Shown here one piece after another: positions 54,632 through 64,000 of a DNA stretch of 64,000 nucleotides. The first letter of the stretch is position 1. Every line of letters begins with the position of its first letter. Below the pieces are notes generated by a model that searched no databases, was not told the DNA's origin, and saw only the letters and a list, made by a program, of their open reading frames with translations. Origin of the DNA: Nocardioides nitrophenolicus (GTDB lineage: Bacteria; Actinomycetota; Actinomycetes; Propionibacteriales; Nocardioidaceae); contig NZ_JAFBBY010000001.1 of the NCBI RefSeq assembly GCF_016907515.1, positions 3,844,001 to 3,908,000 on the forward strand, written 5' to 3'. A program made the translations under genes and the position numbers.

Positions 54632-55905
54632 CCACGGTCGGTCCCGCGCCCACGGTGACCGAGGCCGCCGACCCGCTGGCCGACGCCCACAGCCGGCTGC
54701 GCGCGGCGATCGACGTCCTCGGCTACGAGGACCACCTCTACGACATGCTCGCGACCGCGCGACGCGAGATGACGGTGAGCGTCCCGCTGCGGCGCGACGA
54801 CGGCACCGTCGAGGTGCTCACCGGCCACCGGGTGCAGCACAGCCTGTCCCGCGGACCGGCCAAGGGCGGGCTGCGCTTCAGCCCCGACGTCGACCTCGAC
54901 GAGGTGCGCGCGCTGGCCATGTGGATGACCTGGAAGTGCGCCCTGCTCGACGTTCCGTACGGCGGCGCGAAGGGCGGCGTCCGGATCGACCCCCGGCTCT
55001 ACTCGACGAGCGAGCTCGAGCGGGTCACCCGCCGCTACACCAGCGAGATCATGCCGATCATCGGGCCGGAGCAGGACATCCCGGCTCCCGACGTCGGCAC
55101 CGACGAGCAGACCATGGCCTGGATCATGGACTCCTACTCGGTCAGCTCCGGCCACACGGTGCTGGGCGTCGTGACCGGCAAGCCGATCTCGCTGGGTGGC
55201 TCCCTCGGCCGGGCGAGCGCCACCTCGCGCGGCGTGGTGCACGTCGCGCTGGCCGCGCTCGCCGAGCGGGGACTGGACGCCGCCGGCTCGCGCGCCGCGG
55301 TCCAGGGCTTCGGCAAGGTCGGCCGCGGCGCGGCCCGCTTCCTCGCCGAGGCCGGGGTCGCCGTCACCGCCGTGTCCGACCAGTACGGCGGGATCCGCTG
55401 CGCGGGCGGCCTCGACCTCGCGGCCCTCGAGGACCACGTCGACCGGACCGGGACGGTCGTCGGCTTCCCGGGCGCCGAGCCGCTCGACGGGGAGCTCCTC
55501 GTCGAGGAGGACGTCGAGCTGCTGGTGCCGGCCGCCGTGGAGTGCGTGATCCGTGCCGACAACGCGGCACGGGTGCGGGCCGCCGTCATCGTCGAGGGCG
55601 CCAACGGGCCCACCACCCCCGAGGCCGACCGGATCCTCGAGGCCGCCGGGCGGCTCGTCGTACCGGACATCCTGGCGAACGCCGGCGGCGTGGTCGTCTC
55701 CTACTTCGAGTGGGTGCAGGCCAACCAGGCCTACTGGTGGAGCGAGGACGACGTCGAGGCCCGGCTGCGTGAGCGGATGCTCGGCGCATGGGAGCGGGTG
55801 CGGCACTACGCCGCCGCACGCGACCTGTCGCTGCGCTCCGCCGCCACCTGCCTGGCCGTCGAGGCGGTCGCCCAGGCCCACCGGCGACGCGGGCTGTACC
55901 CCTGA
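54628..55905 (+). CDS. Glu/Leu/Phe/Val dehydrogenase
   Basis: A 425-residue amino acid dehydrogenase of the hexameric GDH type. The substrate-binding GPAKGGLRF, the catalytic Lys in VPYGGAKGGV, Asp in PAPDVGTDEQTMAW, the Rossmann AVQGFGKVG and ANAGGVVVSYFEW are all in place. It deaminates an amino acid oxidatively, or recharges glutamate and 2-oxoglutarate for the transaminases. Last gene of the island and of the P6 operon. Confidence 0.94.
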   Translation: MTTVGPAPTVTEAADPLADAHSRLRAAIDVLGYEDHLYDMLATARREMTVSVPLRRDDGTVEVLTGHRVQHSLSRGPAKGGLRFSPDVDLDEVRALAMWMTWKCALLDVPYGGAKGGVRIDPRLYSTSELERVTRRYTSEIMPIIGPEQDIPAPDVGTDEQTMAWIMDSYSVSSGHTVLGVVTGKPISLGGSLGRASATSRGVVHVALAALAERGLDAAGSRAAVQGFGKVGRGAARFLAEAGVAVTAVSDQYGGIRCAGGLDLAALEDHVDRTGTVVGFPGAEPLDGELLVEEDVELLVPAAVECVIRADNAARVRAAVIVEGANGPTTPEADRILEAAGRLVVPDILANAGGVVVSYFEWVQANQAYWWSEDDVEARLRERMLGAWERVRHYAAARDLSLRSAATCLAVEAVAQAHRRRGLYP

Positions 55906-55914
55906 GCGGGGCGC

Positions 55915-56856
55915 TCAGGCCACCGGGTCCCGACCCGGCACCGCCGGCGCGACGACGGCCTTGCGGGCCGGGGCCCGGCGCGCGACCCCGACGCCGAGCA
56001 GCGCGAGCACGCCGCCGGCGTACGCGATGACGGGCGGGACCTCGTCGAGGAATACCAGCCCCATCACGATGGTCAGCGGCGGCACCAGGTACGTCGTGAC
56101 GCCGAGCGCCGAGGCCGTCATGTGGCGCAGGGCGTAGGCGTAGGTGGTGAACGCGATCGCGGTGGGGAACACCCCGAGATAGACCAGCCACAGCGTCGAG
56201 GACACCGGCGCGTCGCCCACCTCGGTGACCAGCCGGCCCGCCCACGGCAGGCAGGTCACGACGCCGATGGTGCAGGCCAGCCAGGTGACGTGGACCGCGG
56301 ACAGCTCGGCGACGAGAGGCTTCTGCAGGATCACGCTGATGGAGTAGACGGCGGCCGGCACCAGGCACAGCACGACGCCCAGCAGGTCGCCGCTGTCGTC
56401 GCCGCCCGAGGTGGACAGGCCGATCACCACGACACCGGCGAACGCCAGGGCCAGCCCGGCGGCGAGCTGGGCGGTGAAGCGCTCGCCGAGGAAGAGCGCC
56501 GCCAGGACCGCGATGAGGACGGGGGAGACCTGGAGCAGCATCGAGGCCGTACCGGCGTCGACGCGCTGCTCGCCGGCGTTGAGCGAGAGGTTGTAGATGC
56601 CGAACCAGAGCACGCCGATGGTCACGATCGAGACCCACTGGCGCCGGGTGGGCCGCGGCAGGCCCTGCGCCAGCGCGACCGGGGCCAGCGCGAGCGCGCC
56701 GGCCGCCAGCCGGCCGAGCGACAGCGGTCCCGCCGAGAAGTCGTGGGCGAGATGCCGGATGCCGACGAAGGCGCTCGCCCACAGCACGAGCGTCACCCCG
56801 ACCGCGGCGAGGGGAAGCAGGCTGGCGTCACCGGTCTCGGTCGGGGTGTCGGGCAC
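55915..56856 (-). CDS. EamA (DMT) family transporter
   Basis: A 313-residue protein with about ten membrane segments in two EamA repeats (first about residues 15-145, second about 155-295). WASAFVGIRH and GVFPTAIAFTTYAYALRH are typical. Usually an exporter of amino acids or metabolites; substrate unknown. It ends 9 bases from the dehydrogenase stop, convergent with the island. It has no island operator. Confidence 0.9.
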   Translation of the reverse strand: MPDTPTETGDASLLPLAAVGVTLVLWASAFVGIRHLAHDFSAGPLSLGRLAAGALALAPVALAQGLPRPTRRQWVSIVTIGVLWFGIYNLSLNAGEQRVDAGTASMLLQVSPVLIAVLAALFLGERFTAQLAAGLALAFAGVVVIGLSTSGGDDSGDLLGVVLCLVPAAVYSISVILQKPLVAELSAVHVTWLACTIGVVTCLPWAGRLVTEVGDAPVSSTLWLVYLGVFPTAIAFTTYAYALRHMTASALGVTTYLVPPLTIVMGLVFLDEVPPVIAYAGGVLALLGVGVARRAPARKAVVAPAVPGRDPVA

Positions 56857-56899
56857 CTGCCCACCGTAGAGGGCGAGGACCCCGCGGGTCGCGCGAGTT

Positions 56900-57573
56900 T
56901 CAGACGTCGAACTTGTAGCCCAGGCCGCGCACGGTCACCAGGAACTTCGGCTCGCTCGGCTCCGGCTCCAGCTTGGCCCGCAGCCGCTTGACGTGCACGT
57001 CGAGGGTCTTGGTGTCGCCGACGTAGTCGGAGCCCCACACCCGGTCGATCAGCTGACCGCGGGTCAGCACCCGGCCCGGGTTGCGCAGGAACATCTCGAG
57101 CAGCTCGAACTCCTTGAGCGGCAGGCGCTGCTCGGTGCCGTCGACGGTCACGACGTGGCGCTCGACATCCATCCGCACCGGCCCGGCCTCGAGGGTGTCG
57201 GGGAGCAGCTCGTCGCCGATCCCGCGGCGCAGCACCGCGCGGATCCGGGCGACCAGCTCGCGCGGGGAGTACGGCTTGGTGACGTAGTCGTCGGCGCCCA
57301 GCTCGAGCCCGACCACCTTGTCGACCTCGTCGTCCTTGGCGCTGACCATGATCACCGGGACGTTCGAGGTCTGCCGGATGGTGCGGCACACCTCGGTACC
57401 GGGGATGCCGGGGAGCATCAGGTCGAGCAGCACGATGTCGGCGCCGTTGCGGTCGAACTCCTTGAGCGCCTCGTTGCCGTCGGCCGCGATCGCGACCTCG
57501 AACCCCTCCTTGCGGAGCAGGTAGGCCAGCGCGTCGCTGTAGCTCTCCTCGTCCTCGACGACAAGTACCCGGG

Positions 57574-57577
<4 letters not shown>
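56900..57577 (-). CDS. regX3: Response regulator RegX3
   Basis: A 225-residue OmpR-family regulator: receiver domain with phosphoacceptor Asp in LLDLMLPG (about residue 52) and Lys in YVTKPYS, then a winged helix with VWGSDYVGDTKTLDVHVKRLR. It is the phosphate-starvation regulator binding PHO boxes. It overlaps senX3 by four bases and lies near phoU, which fixes the assignment. Confidence 0.94.
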
Positions 57578-58782
<1,205 letters not shown>

Positions 58783-58843
58783 ACCTCGATCGTACGGCGA
58801 GCGCGGGCCCGGGTTCCGAATCAGCGAGCCCGTGCTTCGCGAT

Positions 58844-58865
58844 GTTCATCCCGCGTTCACCGCAC
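58844..58865. promoter_or_regulatory. PHO box between senX3 and phoU
   Basis: Two direct 11-base units, GTTCATC-CCGC (58844-58854) and GTTCACC-GCAC (58855-58865), match the actinobacterial PHO box for RegX3/PhoP. It sits in the divergent gap, allowing autoregulation of senX3-regX3 and control of phoU. Confidence 0.72.
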
Positions 58866-58904
58866 CTCGCTTGCTGGACACCTCGGCTCCGTACGCTCGG
58901 GCCC

Positions 58905-59558
58905 ATGCGTGATGCCTACACCGACCAGCTCGACGCGATCTTCGACGACCTGGCCGGGATCTCCCGCCGCGTCCAGGCGGCCGTCGGCGAGGCCACCGAG
59001 GCCCTGATGACCGGCGACTCCTCGATCGCGGAGAAGGTGATCAGCCAGGACGCCGAGATCGACCGGGCCCGCGAGAAGGTCGAGGACTCCTGCTTCGCCC
59101 TGCTCTCGCTCCAGCAGCCCGTCGCCGGCGACCTGCGCACTGTCGTCGCCGCCCTCCGGATGGTCGCCGAGCTCGAGCGGATGGGCGACCTGTCGGTCCA
59201 CGTCGCCAAGATCGCCCGCCTCCGGGTGCCCGATGTCGCCGTACCCGACGAGGTGCGGCCGACCTTCGAGCGGATGGCCGAGGTCGCCGAGGACATGGTC
59301 GCCCGGGTCACCGAGGTGATCGCCGGGCGCGACGTCGAGGCCGCCATCGCCCTGGGCCGCGACGACGAGGAGATGGACCAGCTGCGCCGCCGCAGCTTCA
59401 CCGAGCTGCTGGGCGACGAGTGGGTCCACGGCGTCGAGGCCGCGGTCGACATCGCGCTGCTGGGCCGCTACTACGAGCGGATCGCCGACCACGCCGTCTC
59501 CGTGGCCAACCGGGTGATCTTCGTCGTCACCGGCCACAACCCCGCTCCGGCCGCCTGA
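58905..59558 (+). CDS. phoU: Phosphate transport regulator PhoU
   Basis: A 217-residue all-helical protein with the two PhoU repeats and their acidic metal-binding signatures (ELERMGDLSVHVAKIA; YYERIADHAVSVANRV). It represses phosphate uptake by signalling through SenX3. Divergent from senX3, with a PHO box in the gap. No pst genes are in the window. Confidence 0.95.
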   Translation: MRDAYTDQLDAIFDDLAGISRRVQAAVGEATEALMTGDSSIAEKVISQDAEIDRAREKVEDSCFALLSLQQPVAGDLRTVVAALRMVAELERMGDLSVHVAKIARLRVPDVAVPDEVRPTFERMAEVAEDMVARVTEVIAGRDVEAAIALGRDDEEMDQLRRRSFTELLGDEWVHGVEAAVDIALLGRYYERIADHAVSVANRVIFVVTGHNPAPAA

Positions 59559-59676
59559 CCGACCCGGCAGAAGCTGGCTCGGGTTTTGCGCCGACCCGGC
59601 AGAAAGTAGCTCCGGAATTGCGCCGACCCGGCAGAAAGTCGCCTCGTGCGCGAAGCAACTTTCTGCCGGGTCGGCG
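59559..59676. repeat. Hairpin repeat cluster (CCGACCCGGCAGAAAGT), left
   Basis: Three direct copies of the unit start at 59559 (degenerate), 59591 and 59623. The third pairs with an inverted copy (19-bp perfect arms 59621-59639 and 59658-59676). It lies between phoU and the MFS gene and can act as a terminator for both. The same unit recurs at 61786-61930. Confidence 0.75.
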
Positions 59677-59687
59677 GGATTTTCGGG

Positions 59688-61115
59688 CTAGTTCGTGACG
59701 GGTCGCGCCTCCACGGCGACCATGCGCGGCCGGGCGAGGAGCGTGGCCGCGCTGGCCAGCCCGATCGCCGCGATGACCGAGGCCGCCGCGAAGCCCGCGT
59801 GAGCGCCGGCGAGGAAGTCGCCGGGGACGGCGTGCGAGGCGTACACCGACGCGATCACGGCCAGGCCGACCGCGCCGCCGAGCTGCTGCATGGTCTGCAG
59901 CAGTCCCGAGGCCGAGCCGGCGTGCTCGGGCTCGACGCCCTGCAGGGCCAGCGAGGTGATCGGCATGAAGCTGCCGCCCATGCTGATGCCCATCGCGAGC
60001 AGGGCCGGGAACACGCCGGTCCAGTAGCCCGTGGAGGCGTCGATCCGGCTCAGGATCACGAAGCCGGTGAGTACGCCGATCGCCCCCGCCACGATGATCG
60101 GCGGCTGGCTGAACCGGGCGATCAGCCGCGGCGTGATCCGCGACATCGTGAACACGCTGAGCGGGATCGGCAAGAACGCCAGCCCGGTCTGGAGCGGGCC
60201 GTAGCCGAGGTCGTCCTCGAAGTACTGCACCATCAGGAAGAAGGTGGCCATCATGCCGCCGTACAGCGCGGCCATGGTGAGCAGGGTGGCGACCCGGGTG
60301 CGGCTGCGGAGCAGGCCCAGGCGCAGCAGCGGGTGGCTGTGCCGCGCCTCGGTCACGACCAGGACGACGGCAAGCAGGGCGGCCAGCGCCAGGCCGATCA
60401 GGGTGGGCGCGGAGAGCCAGCCGTGCTCGGGCGCCTTGATGAGCGTCCAGACCAACGTGGCGGCGGCGCCGGTCGAGGTGATCGCGCCGACGACGTCGAA
60501 GCGACCGGGACGGCGGGGCGTGTCGACGACGTGCCGGCGTACGGTCAGCAGGACCGCGAGGCCGATCGGCACGTTGATGAACAGCGTCCAGCGCCAGTTG
60601 AGCAGGTCGGTGAGGACGCCGCCGAGCAGCATGCCGAGCGCGGCGCCGCCGGACGAGACCGCGGTGAAGGCGGCGAGGGCCCGGTTGCGGGCGGCGTCGT
60701 CGCGGGCGGTCGTGGTGATCAGCGCGAGTACCGCGGGCGCGGCGATCGCGGCGCCGACGCCCTGCAGGGCGCGGGCCGTGACGAGCATCCAGGGCTCGGT
60801 GGCCAGGCCGCCGAGCAGCGAGAAGAGAGTGAACACGGCCAGGCCGGCCCAGAAGACCGAGAGCCGGCCGAGGACGTCGCCCAGCCGGCCGCCGAGGAGC
60901 AGCAGGCCGCCGAAGGCGAGCGCGTAGCCGTTGAGGACCCACGACAGCGACGCGGCGCCGAAGTGGAGGTCGGTGGCGATGTGGGGGAGTCCGACGTTCA
61001 TCACGGCGGAGTCGAGGACCAGCATGAGCTGGGCGAGAAGGACGATGGCGATGCCTGCGGACGTGGTCCGGGCGGTGGCCCGGGGTGCCGCGGGGGTGAG
61101 CGTGGTGGGAGACAA
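59688..61115 (-). CDS. MFS drug exporter, DHA2 type
   Basis: A 475-residue protein with about 14 predicted membrane segments; motif A GRLGDVLGRLSVF, motif C-like GGAALGMLLGGVL and LDSAVMNVGLPHIA mark the EmrB/QacA (DHA2) group, proton-driven multidrug efflux. The TTG start (MSPTTLTP) with AGGA upstream is preferred; a GTG at 61154 lies against the operator and lacks a ribosome site. It is divergent from a TetR gene, which probably represses it. Confidence 0.9.
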   Translation of the reverse strand: MSPTTLTPAAPRATARTTSAGIAIVLLAQLMLVLDSAVMNVGLPHIATDLHFGAASLSWVLNGYALAFGGLLLLGGRLGDVLGRLSVFWAGLAVFTLFSLLGGLATEPWMLVTARALQGVGAAIAAPAVLALITTTARDDAARNRALAAFTAVSSGGAALGMLLGGVLTDLLNWRWTLFINVPIGLAVLLTVRRHVVDTPRRPGRFDVVGAITSTGAAATLVWTLIKAPEHGWLSAPTLIGLALAALLAVVLVVTEARHSHPLLRLGLLRSRTRVATLLTMAALYGGMMATFFLMVQYFEDDLGYGPLQTGLAFLPIPLSVFTMSRITPRLIARFSQPPIIVAGAIGVLTGFVILSRIDASTGYWTGVFPALLAMGISMGGSFMPITSLALQGVEPEHAGSASGLLQTMQQLGGAVGLAVIASVYASHAVPGDFLAGAHAGFAAASVIAAIGLASAATLLARPRMVAVEARPVTN

Positions 61116-61158
61116 GGGTGCTGTCCTGTTCTGGCCGGGGCGGCCGACGTACACTTAG

Positions 61159-61205
61159 CGGAGGATGACTCCGGTTAGTCCTCCACGATACGGAGGGTGT
61201 CTCCG
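61159..61205. promoter_or_regulatory. Tandem TetR operators between MFS and TetR genes
   Basis: Two sites 32 bases apart, CGGAG-GATGA-CTCCG (61159-61173) and CGGAG-GGTGT-CTCCG (61191-61205), both followed by (G/T)TTAG. These are the natural binding sites of the adjacent TetR protein controlling both divergent genes. Confidence 0.72.
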
Positions 61206-61221
61206 TTTAGCAAGGGAAAAG

Positions 61222-61785
61222 GTGATCCGAGTGCGCGCCGACGCCGTACGCAACCGTGAGCGGATCGCGGACATCGCCCGCCAGCTGTTCCGCGAGAAGG
61301 GCTACGACGCCGTCTCGATGGACGAGGTCGCCAAGACCGCCGGCGTGGGCGTCGGCACGCTCTACCGCCACTTCCCGACCAAGGAGGCGCTCTACGACGC
61401 CGCCATCCAGGCCTGGGTCGAGACCGTCAACGCCGCGGCCGAGAAGGCCCTCGCCGGCGAGGGCACCCCCCGTGAGCGGATGCTCACCTGGTTCGACGCG
61501 TACGTCGAGTTCCTCACCCGCCACAAGGGCGCCGCCTGGCGGATCACCAGCGCGCTCGGCGACGAGGGCTCGCCCTTCGCCGCGAAGTGCCGCACCTACC
61601 TCAACGCCAACCAGCGGGTCATCGACGCGCTGAGCGCCGAGGGCGCGCTGCGGGGCGAGGTCGACGCGCTGCAGCTGTGTCGGCTGGTCGGCGGCGTCGC
61701 CGCCGTCGTCGACAACAGCGAGCTCGATCCCGCCGCGGCTCGGTCGATGCTGGCCGTCGTCGCCGACGGGGTGCTGGCGGGCTGA
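61222..61785 (+). CDS. TetR-family regulator of the MFS exporter
   Basis: A 187-residue regulator: N-terminal HTH with ADIARQLFREKGYDAVSMDEVAKTAGVGVGTLYRHFPTKE-type residues (about 15-60), then a ligand-binding domain. Start at GTG 61222 (or 61231); frames starting earlier would pass through the operators. Likely an autoregulated repressor responding to a drug-like ligand. Confidence 0.9.
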   Translation: MIRVRADAVRNRERIADIARQLFREKGYDAVSMDEVAKTAGVGVGTLYRHFPTKEALYDAAIQAWVETVNAAAEKALAGEGTPRERMLTWFDAYVEFLTRHKGAAWRITSALGDEGSPFAAKCRTYLNANQRVIDALSAEGALRGEVDALQLCRLVGGVAAVVDNSELDPAAARSMLAVVADGVLAG

Positions 61786-61930
61786 CCGACCCGGCCCGAA
61801 CTGGCTCGAAAAAGTCGCCGACCCGGCAGAAAGTGGCCTCAGCGAGACTACTTTCTGCCGGGTCGGCGCGATTTCGGGGCTAGTTTCTGCCGGGTCGGCG
61901 CAAAACCAGAGCCACTTTGTGCCGGGTCAG
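61786..61930. repeat. Hairpin repeat cluster (CCGACCCGGCAGAAAGT), right
   Basis: A degenerate unit starts at 61786. Perfect 19-bp arms (61816-61834 and 61850-61868) follow, then inverted partial copies at 61881-61900 and about 61914-61930, the last overlapping the gpm stop. Together with the left cluster it brackets the MFS-TetR pair. Confidence 0.75.
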
Positions 61931-62673
61931 CGGCCCTGGTTGGCCACCGCCGCCGCGGCTGCCGCCGCGGCCTCGGGGTCCAGGTAGCGCCCACCCGGGA
62001 CGGTCGGCGCGAGGGTGTCCTCGTCGAGCTCGTAGACCAGCGGCATCCCGGTCGGGATGTTGAGGCCGGTGATGTCGGCGTCGCTGAGCTGGTCGAGGTG
62101 CTTGACGATCGCGCGGAGGCTGTTGCCGTGGGCGGCGATCAGGACCGTGTGGCCGGCACGCAGGTCGGGCACGATCCCGGCGTCCCAGTAGGGGAGCAGC
62201 CGGTCGATGACCTGCTTGAGCGCCTCGGCGCGGGGCAGCTCGTCGCCGAGGTCGGCGTAGCGGGGGTCGGCGGCCTGGGAGTACGGGTCGTCGTCGGCCA
62301 GCGGCGGCGGCGGGGTGTCGAAGGAGCGGCGCCACAGCATGAACTGCTCCTCGCCGTACTCGTCGCGGATCTGGGCCTTGTCCTTGCCCTGCAGGGCGCC
62401 GTAGTGGCGCTCGTTGAGGCGCCAGGAGCGACGCACCGGGATCCAGTGGCGGTCGGCGGCGTCGAGTGCGAGGGCGGCGGTGTTGATCGCCCGGCGCTGG
62501 AGCGAGGTGTGGACGACGTCGGGCAGGATGCCGGCCTCGGCCAGCAGCTCGCCGCCGCGCACCGCCTCGCCGCGACCCTTCTCGGTGAGCGCGACGTCGA
62601 CCCAGCCGGTGAAGAGGTTCTTGGCGTTCCACTCGCTCTCGCCGTGGCGGAGCAGCACGAGGGTGAACGTCAT
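61927..62673 (-). CDS. gpm: 2,3-bisphosphoglycerate-dependent phosphoglycerate mutase
   Basis: A 248-residue dPGM: catalytic His in [10 protein letters not shown] (residue 10 or 11), [21 protein letters not shown] and the second His in AAHGNSLRA. It interconverts 3- and 2-phosphoglycerate in glycolysis. A poly-Ala tail follows the domain. Its ATG overlaps the lipoprotein stop by one base (TGATG). In mycobacteria gpm lies between mshA-ybjN and senX3. Confidence 0.96.
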   Translation of the reverse strand: MTFTLVLLRHGESEWNAKNLFTGWVDVALTEKGRGEAVRGGELLAEAGILPDVVHTSLQRRAINTAALALDAADRHWIPVRRSWRLNERHYGALQGKDKAQIRDEYGEEQFMLWRRSFDTPPPPLADDDPYSQAADPRYADLGDELPRAEALKQVIDRLLPYWDAGIVPDLRAGHTVLIAAHGNSLRAIVKHLDQLSDADITGLNIPTGMPLVYELDEDTLAPTVPGGRYLDPEAAAAAAAAVANQGR

Positions 62674-63323
62674 CAGTGCGCGCTCTCGGGCTCGGGAGCC
62701 TCGTCGGCGCAGCTGAACGTCGCGTCGCCGGTCTCCTCGGCGTGGGCGGAGTCGCTCTCCTCGTCCTTGGCGGCGGCGTCGGCGGCGGCGCCGCCGGTGG
62801 CCGCGCTGCCGGTGGCCGCGCTGCCGGTGGCCTTCGCGGAGGCGGTCTCGCTGGGCAGGTCGGTGGGGACCTGGGTGTACTGGAAGCACGGCTTGACGAC
62901 GGGTACGTCGAGGCTCAGCGTCGTCCCGTCGCTGAAGCCGAGGTCCAGCGCGATGACGTCGCCGGCGGTGAAGTTGCCGCTCAGCGGTACGACGGCCGAC
63001 GTGGCGAGGTTGACCGTGCCGCGGCCCGCGACCTCGACCGGCTCGAAGTCGCCCGAGGACACGCCCTCGGTGGACGAGACGGCGTCGAGCGAGATGTCCT
63101 TGCGCACGTTGTTGGACAGCGCGCCGATCAGCCGGCCCTCGCCCTTCTGGGTGGCGAGCACCCGGATGCCGAGCGCGTCGACGTCGCCCGTGCGGTCGTT
63201 GACGCCGCCGGCGATGGTGTTGACCCGGTCGGTGGGGTAGTCGAAACCGCACGCGCTCAGGGCGGTGGCGGGGACGACCGCCAGCAGCAGTCCGGCGAGC
63301 GCGGATCGGCGCAGGTGGGGCAT
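62673..63323 (-). CDS. Putative lipoprotein (LpqE-like)
   Basis: A 216-residue protein with signal peptide and lipobox ALSAC, so lipid-anchored outside the membrane. A beta-rich domain (about 25-160) includes [17 protein letters not shown] and [12 protein letters not shown] low-complexity Ala/Ser/Glu tail with repeated GSAAT follows. It resembles LpqE-type or PCu(A)C-like lipoproteins, but I see no Met/His copper motif. One-base overlap with gpm suggests an operon. Confidence 0.72.
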   Translation of the reverse strand: MPHLRRSALAGLLLAVVPATALSACGFDYPTDRVNTIAGGVNDRTGDVDALGIRVLATQKGEGRLIGALSNNVRKDISLDAVSSTEGVSSGDFEPVEVAGRGTVNLATSAVVPLSGNFTAGDVIALDLGFSDGTTLSLDVPVVKPCFQYTQVPTDLPSETASAKATGSAATGSAATGGAAADAAAKDEESDSAHAEETGDATFSCADEAPEPESAH

Positions 63324-63391
63324 GTCGGAAGGCCTCCGGGTCAGGTTGGGTCGAAGCGGGCTCACTCTAGCGTTGTGCGGCGCCGGGCCGG

Positions 63392-64000
63392 TCAGCGGCT
63401 CAGGCCCACCCGGGCGCCGACGACGACCAGCGCGACGACGACGCCGACGGTGAACAGCGTGGACAGCGCGAGCAGGCGGGTGGCGCCGAGCTTGAGTCCG
63501 AGCTTGAGCGGCAGGTAGGTCCACCCGTCCTCGTGGTCGGCGACCAGGCCCCACACGGCCCGCATGAAGTGGATGCCGACGCCGAGCAGCGCCGCCAGCG
63601 CGACGATCGCCGGCTCGGGTGCGCTGCCCACGGCCTTGCCGCCCCACCCACCCCAGGAGAGGTACGCCGGCAGCAGGGCGAACGAGGCCGCCCACGACCA
63701 CCAGGAGAAGAAGCCGGTGCGCAGGATGATGTTGCCGAGCATCGCCACCGCCACCGAGCCGAGGTAGTAGGCGGCGGCGCGCACGCCGGTCGTCGTGGCG
63801 AGCGGGATGAGCAGCAGGAAGGCGACCACGATGGCGTACCACACGGTCCCGACCTCGAGCCGACCCGCGGCGACGGGCTTGCCGGCGAGGCCGTGCGCCT
63901 GGTCGCGCTGACGGTCGACGATGTCGTTGTGCCAGCCGAGGATGGTCTGGCCGACCAGCACCGTCAGCAGGACCACGCCCGCCTCGCGCGCCGGGCGGCC
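63392..64000 (-). CDS. UbiA-family prenyltransferase, N-terminus beyond window
   Basis: The C-terminal 202 residues of a polytopic protein; the frame is open to the right edge. NDIVDRQRD (the NDxxDxxxD prenyl-diphosphate/Mg motif) and at least five membrane segments identify the UbiA superfamily. A second Asp-rich motif is represented by WGLVADHEDG. It probably makes a membrane lipid such as a quinone or an isoprenoid conjugate; the exact acceptor cannot be told. Confidence 0.85.
   Translation of the reverse strand, partial: GRPAREAGVVLLTVLVGQTILGWHNDIVDRQRDQAHGLAGKPVAAGRLEVGTVWYAIVVAFLLLIPLATTTGVRAAAYYLGSVAVAMLGNIILRTGFFSWWSWAASFALLPAYLSWGGWGGKAVGSAPEPAIVALAALLGVGIHFMRAVWGLVADHEDGWTYLPLKLGLKLGATRLLALSTLFTVGVVVALVVVGARVGLSR

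Noticed and set aside
28354..55905. Prophage or integrative element
   Set aside because: No integrase, relaxase, phage structural gene, tRNA junction or composition break is visible; only a catabolic gene set with a common operator.

Overview
The window is high-GC actinobacterial DNA and fits the Nocardioidaceae (a Nocardioides-like organism). It carries mycothiol glycosyltransferase mshA next to a YbjN gene, the senX3-regX3 pair divergent from phoU with a PHO box between them, phosphoglyceromutase, many GTG starts and ATGA/GTGA overlaps, and an LPxTG surface protein. I see no rRNA, tRNA, CRISPR array, phage gene or transposase.

Layout. 1-8.6 kb: two divergent, related giant secreted proteins. 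The left one runs off the edge; the right one has 13 DUF11 repeats and an LPDTG anchor. 8.6-14.0 kb: a secreted phospholipase D-like protein, an ABC-F ATPase with a possible leader attenuator, and an ABC ATPase with a DUF6297 membrane partner. 14.0-19.0 kb: an SDR and thiolase operon, typA and an Asp/Glu racemase. 19.1-22.1 kb: a small RiPP locus not obvious from long ORFs. It has a 33-residue lasso-type precursor with a C-terminal Ser, a B2 leader peptidase starting at CTG, an HPr-kinase-like protein, a PqqD-like RRE and a divergent nucleotidyltransferase, but no lasso cyclase. 22.1-28.1 kb: an SDR, mshA-ybjN-PEP mutase-like operon, a secreted P-domain protein and an ECF sigma factor with its YCII partner.

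28.3-55.9 kb is a catabolic island. Five or six operons carry a peptide-type ABC importer (binding protein, two ATPases and two permeases in three separate operons), a covalent-FAD N-demethylase of the dimethylglycine/methylaminobutyrate oxidase type with purU, succinate-semialdehyde dehydrogenase and folD, a hydantoinase, two nitrilase-type amidohydrolases, two LLM flavin enzymes, an ADP-forming acyl-CoA synthetase, an enoyl-CoA hydratase, transaminases, a DUF1185 protein, a TPP enzyme, a Glu/Leu-type dehydrogenase and one IclR regulator. Six promoters carry versions of one site, GAACC-N3-GGTTC-N7-GAACC, mostly just after the -10. This suggests one regulon, probably under the IclR protein. 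The gene set points to uptake and breakdown of an N-methylated, probably cyclic, nitrogen compound by ring opening, hydrolysis, folate-linked demethylation and conversion to central metabolites. The actual substrate cannot be read from sequence.

55.9-64 kb returns to housekeeping genes: an EamA transporter, regX3-senX3, phoU, an MFS exporter with a TetR regulator bracketed by copies of a hairpin repeat, gpm, a lipoprotein and a truncated UbiA-family gene. In mycobacteria mshA-ybjN lies close to gpm-senX3-regX3, so the island and its neighbours appear to split an ancestral block.
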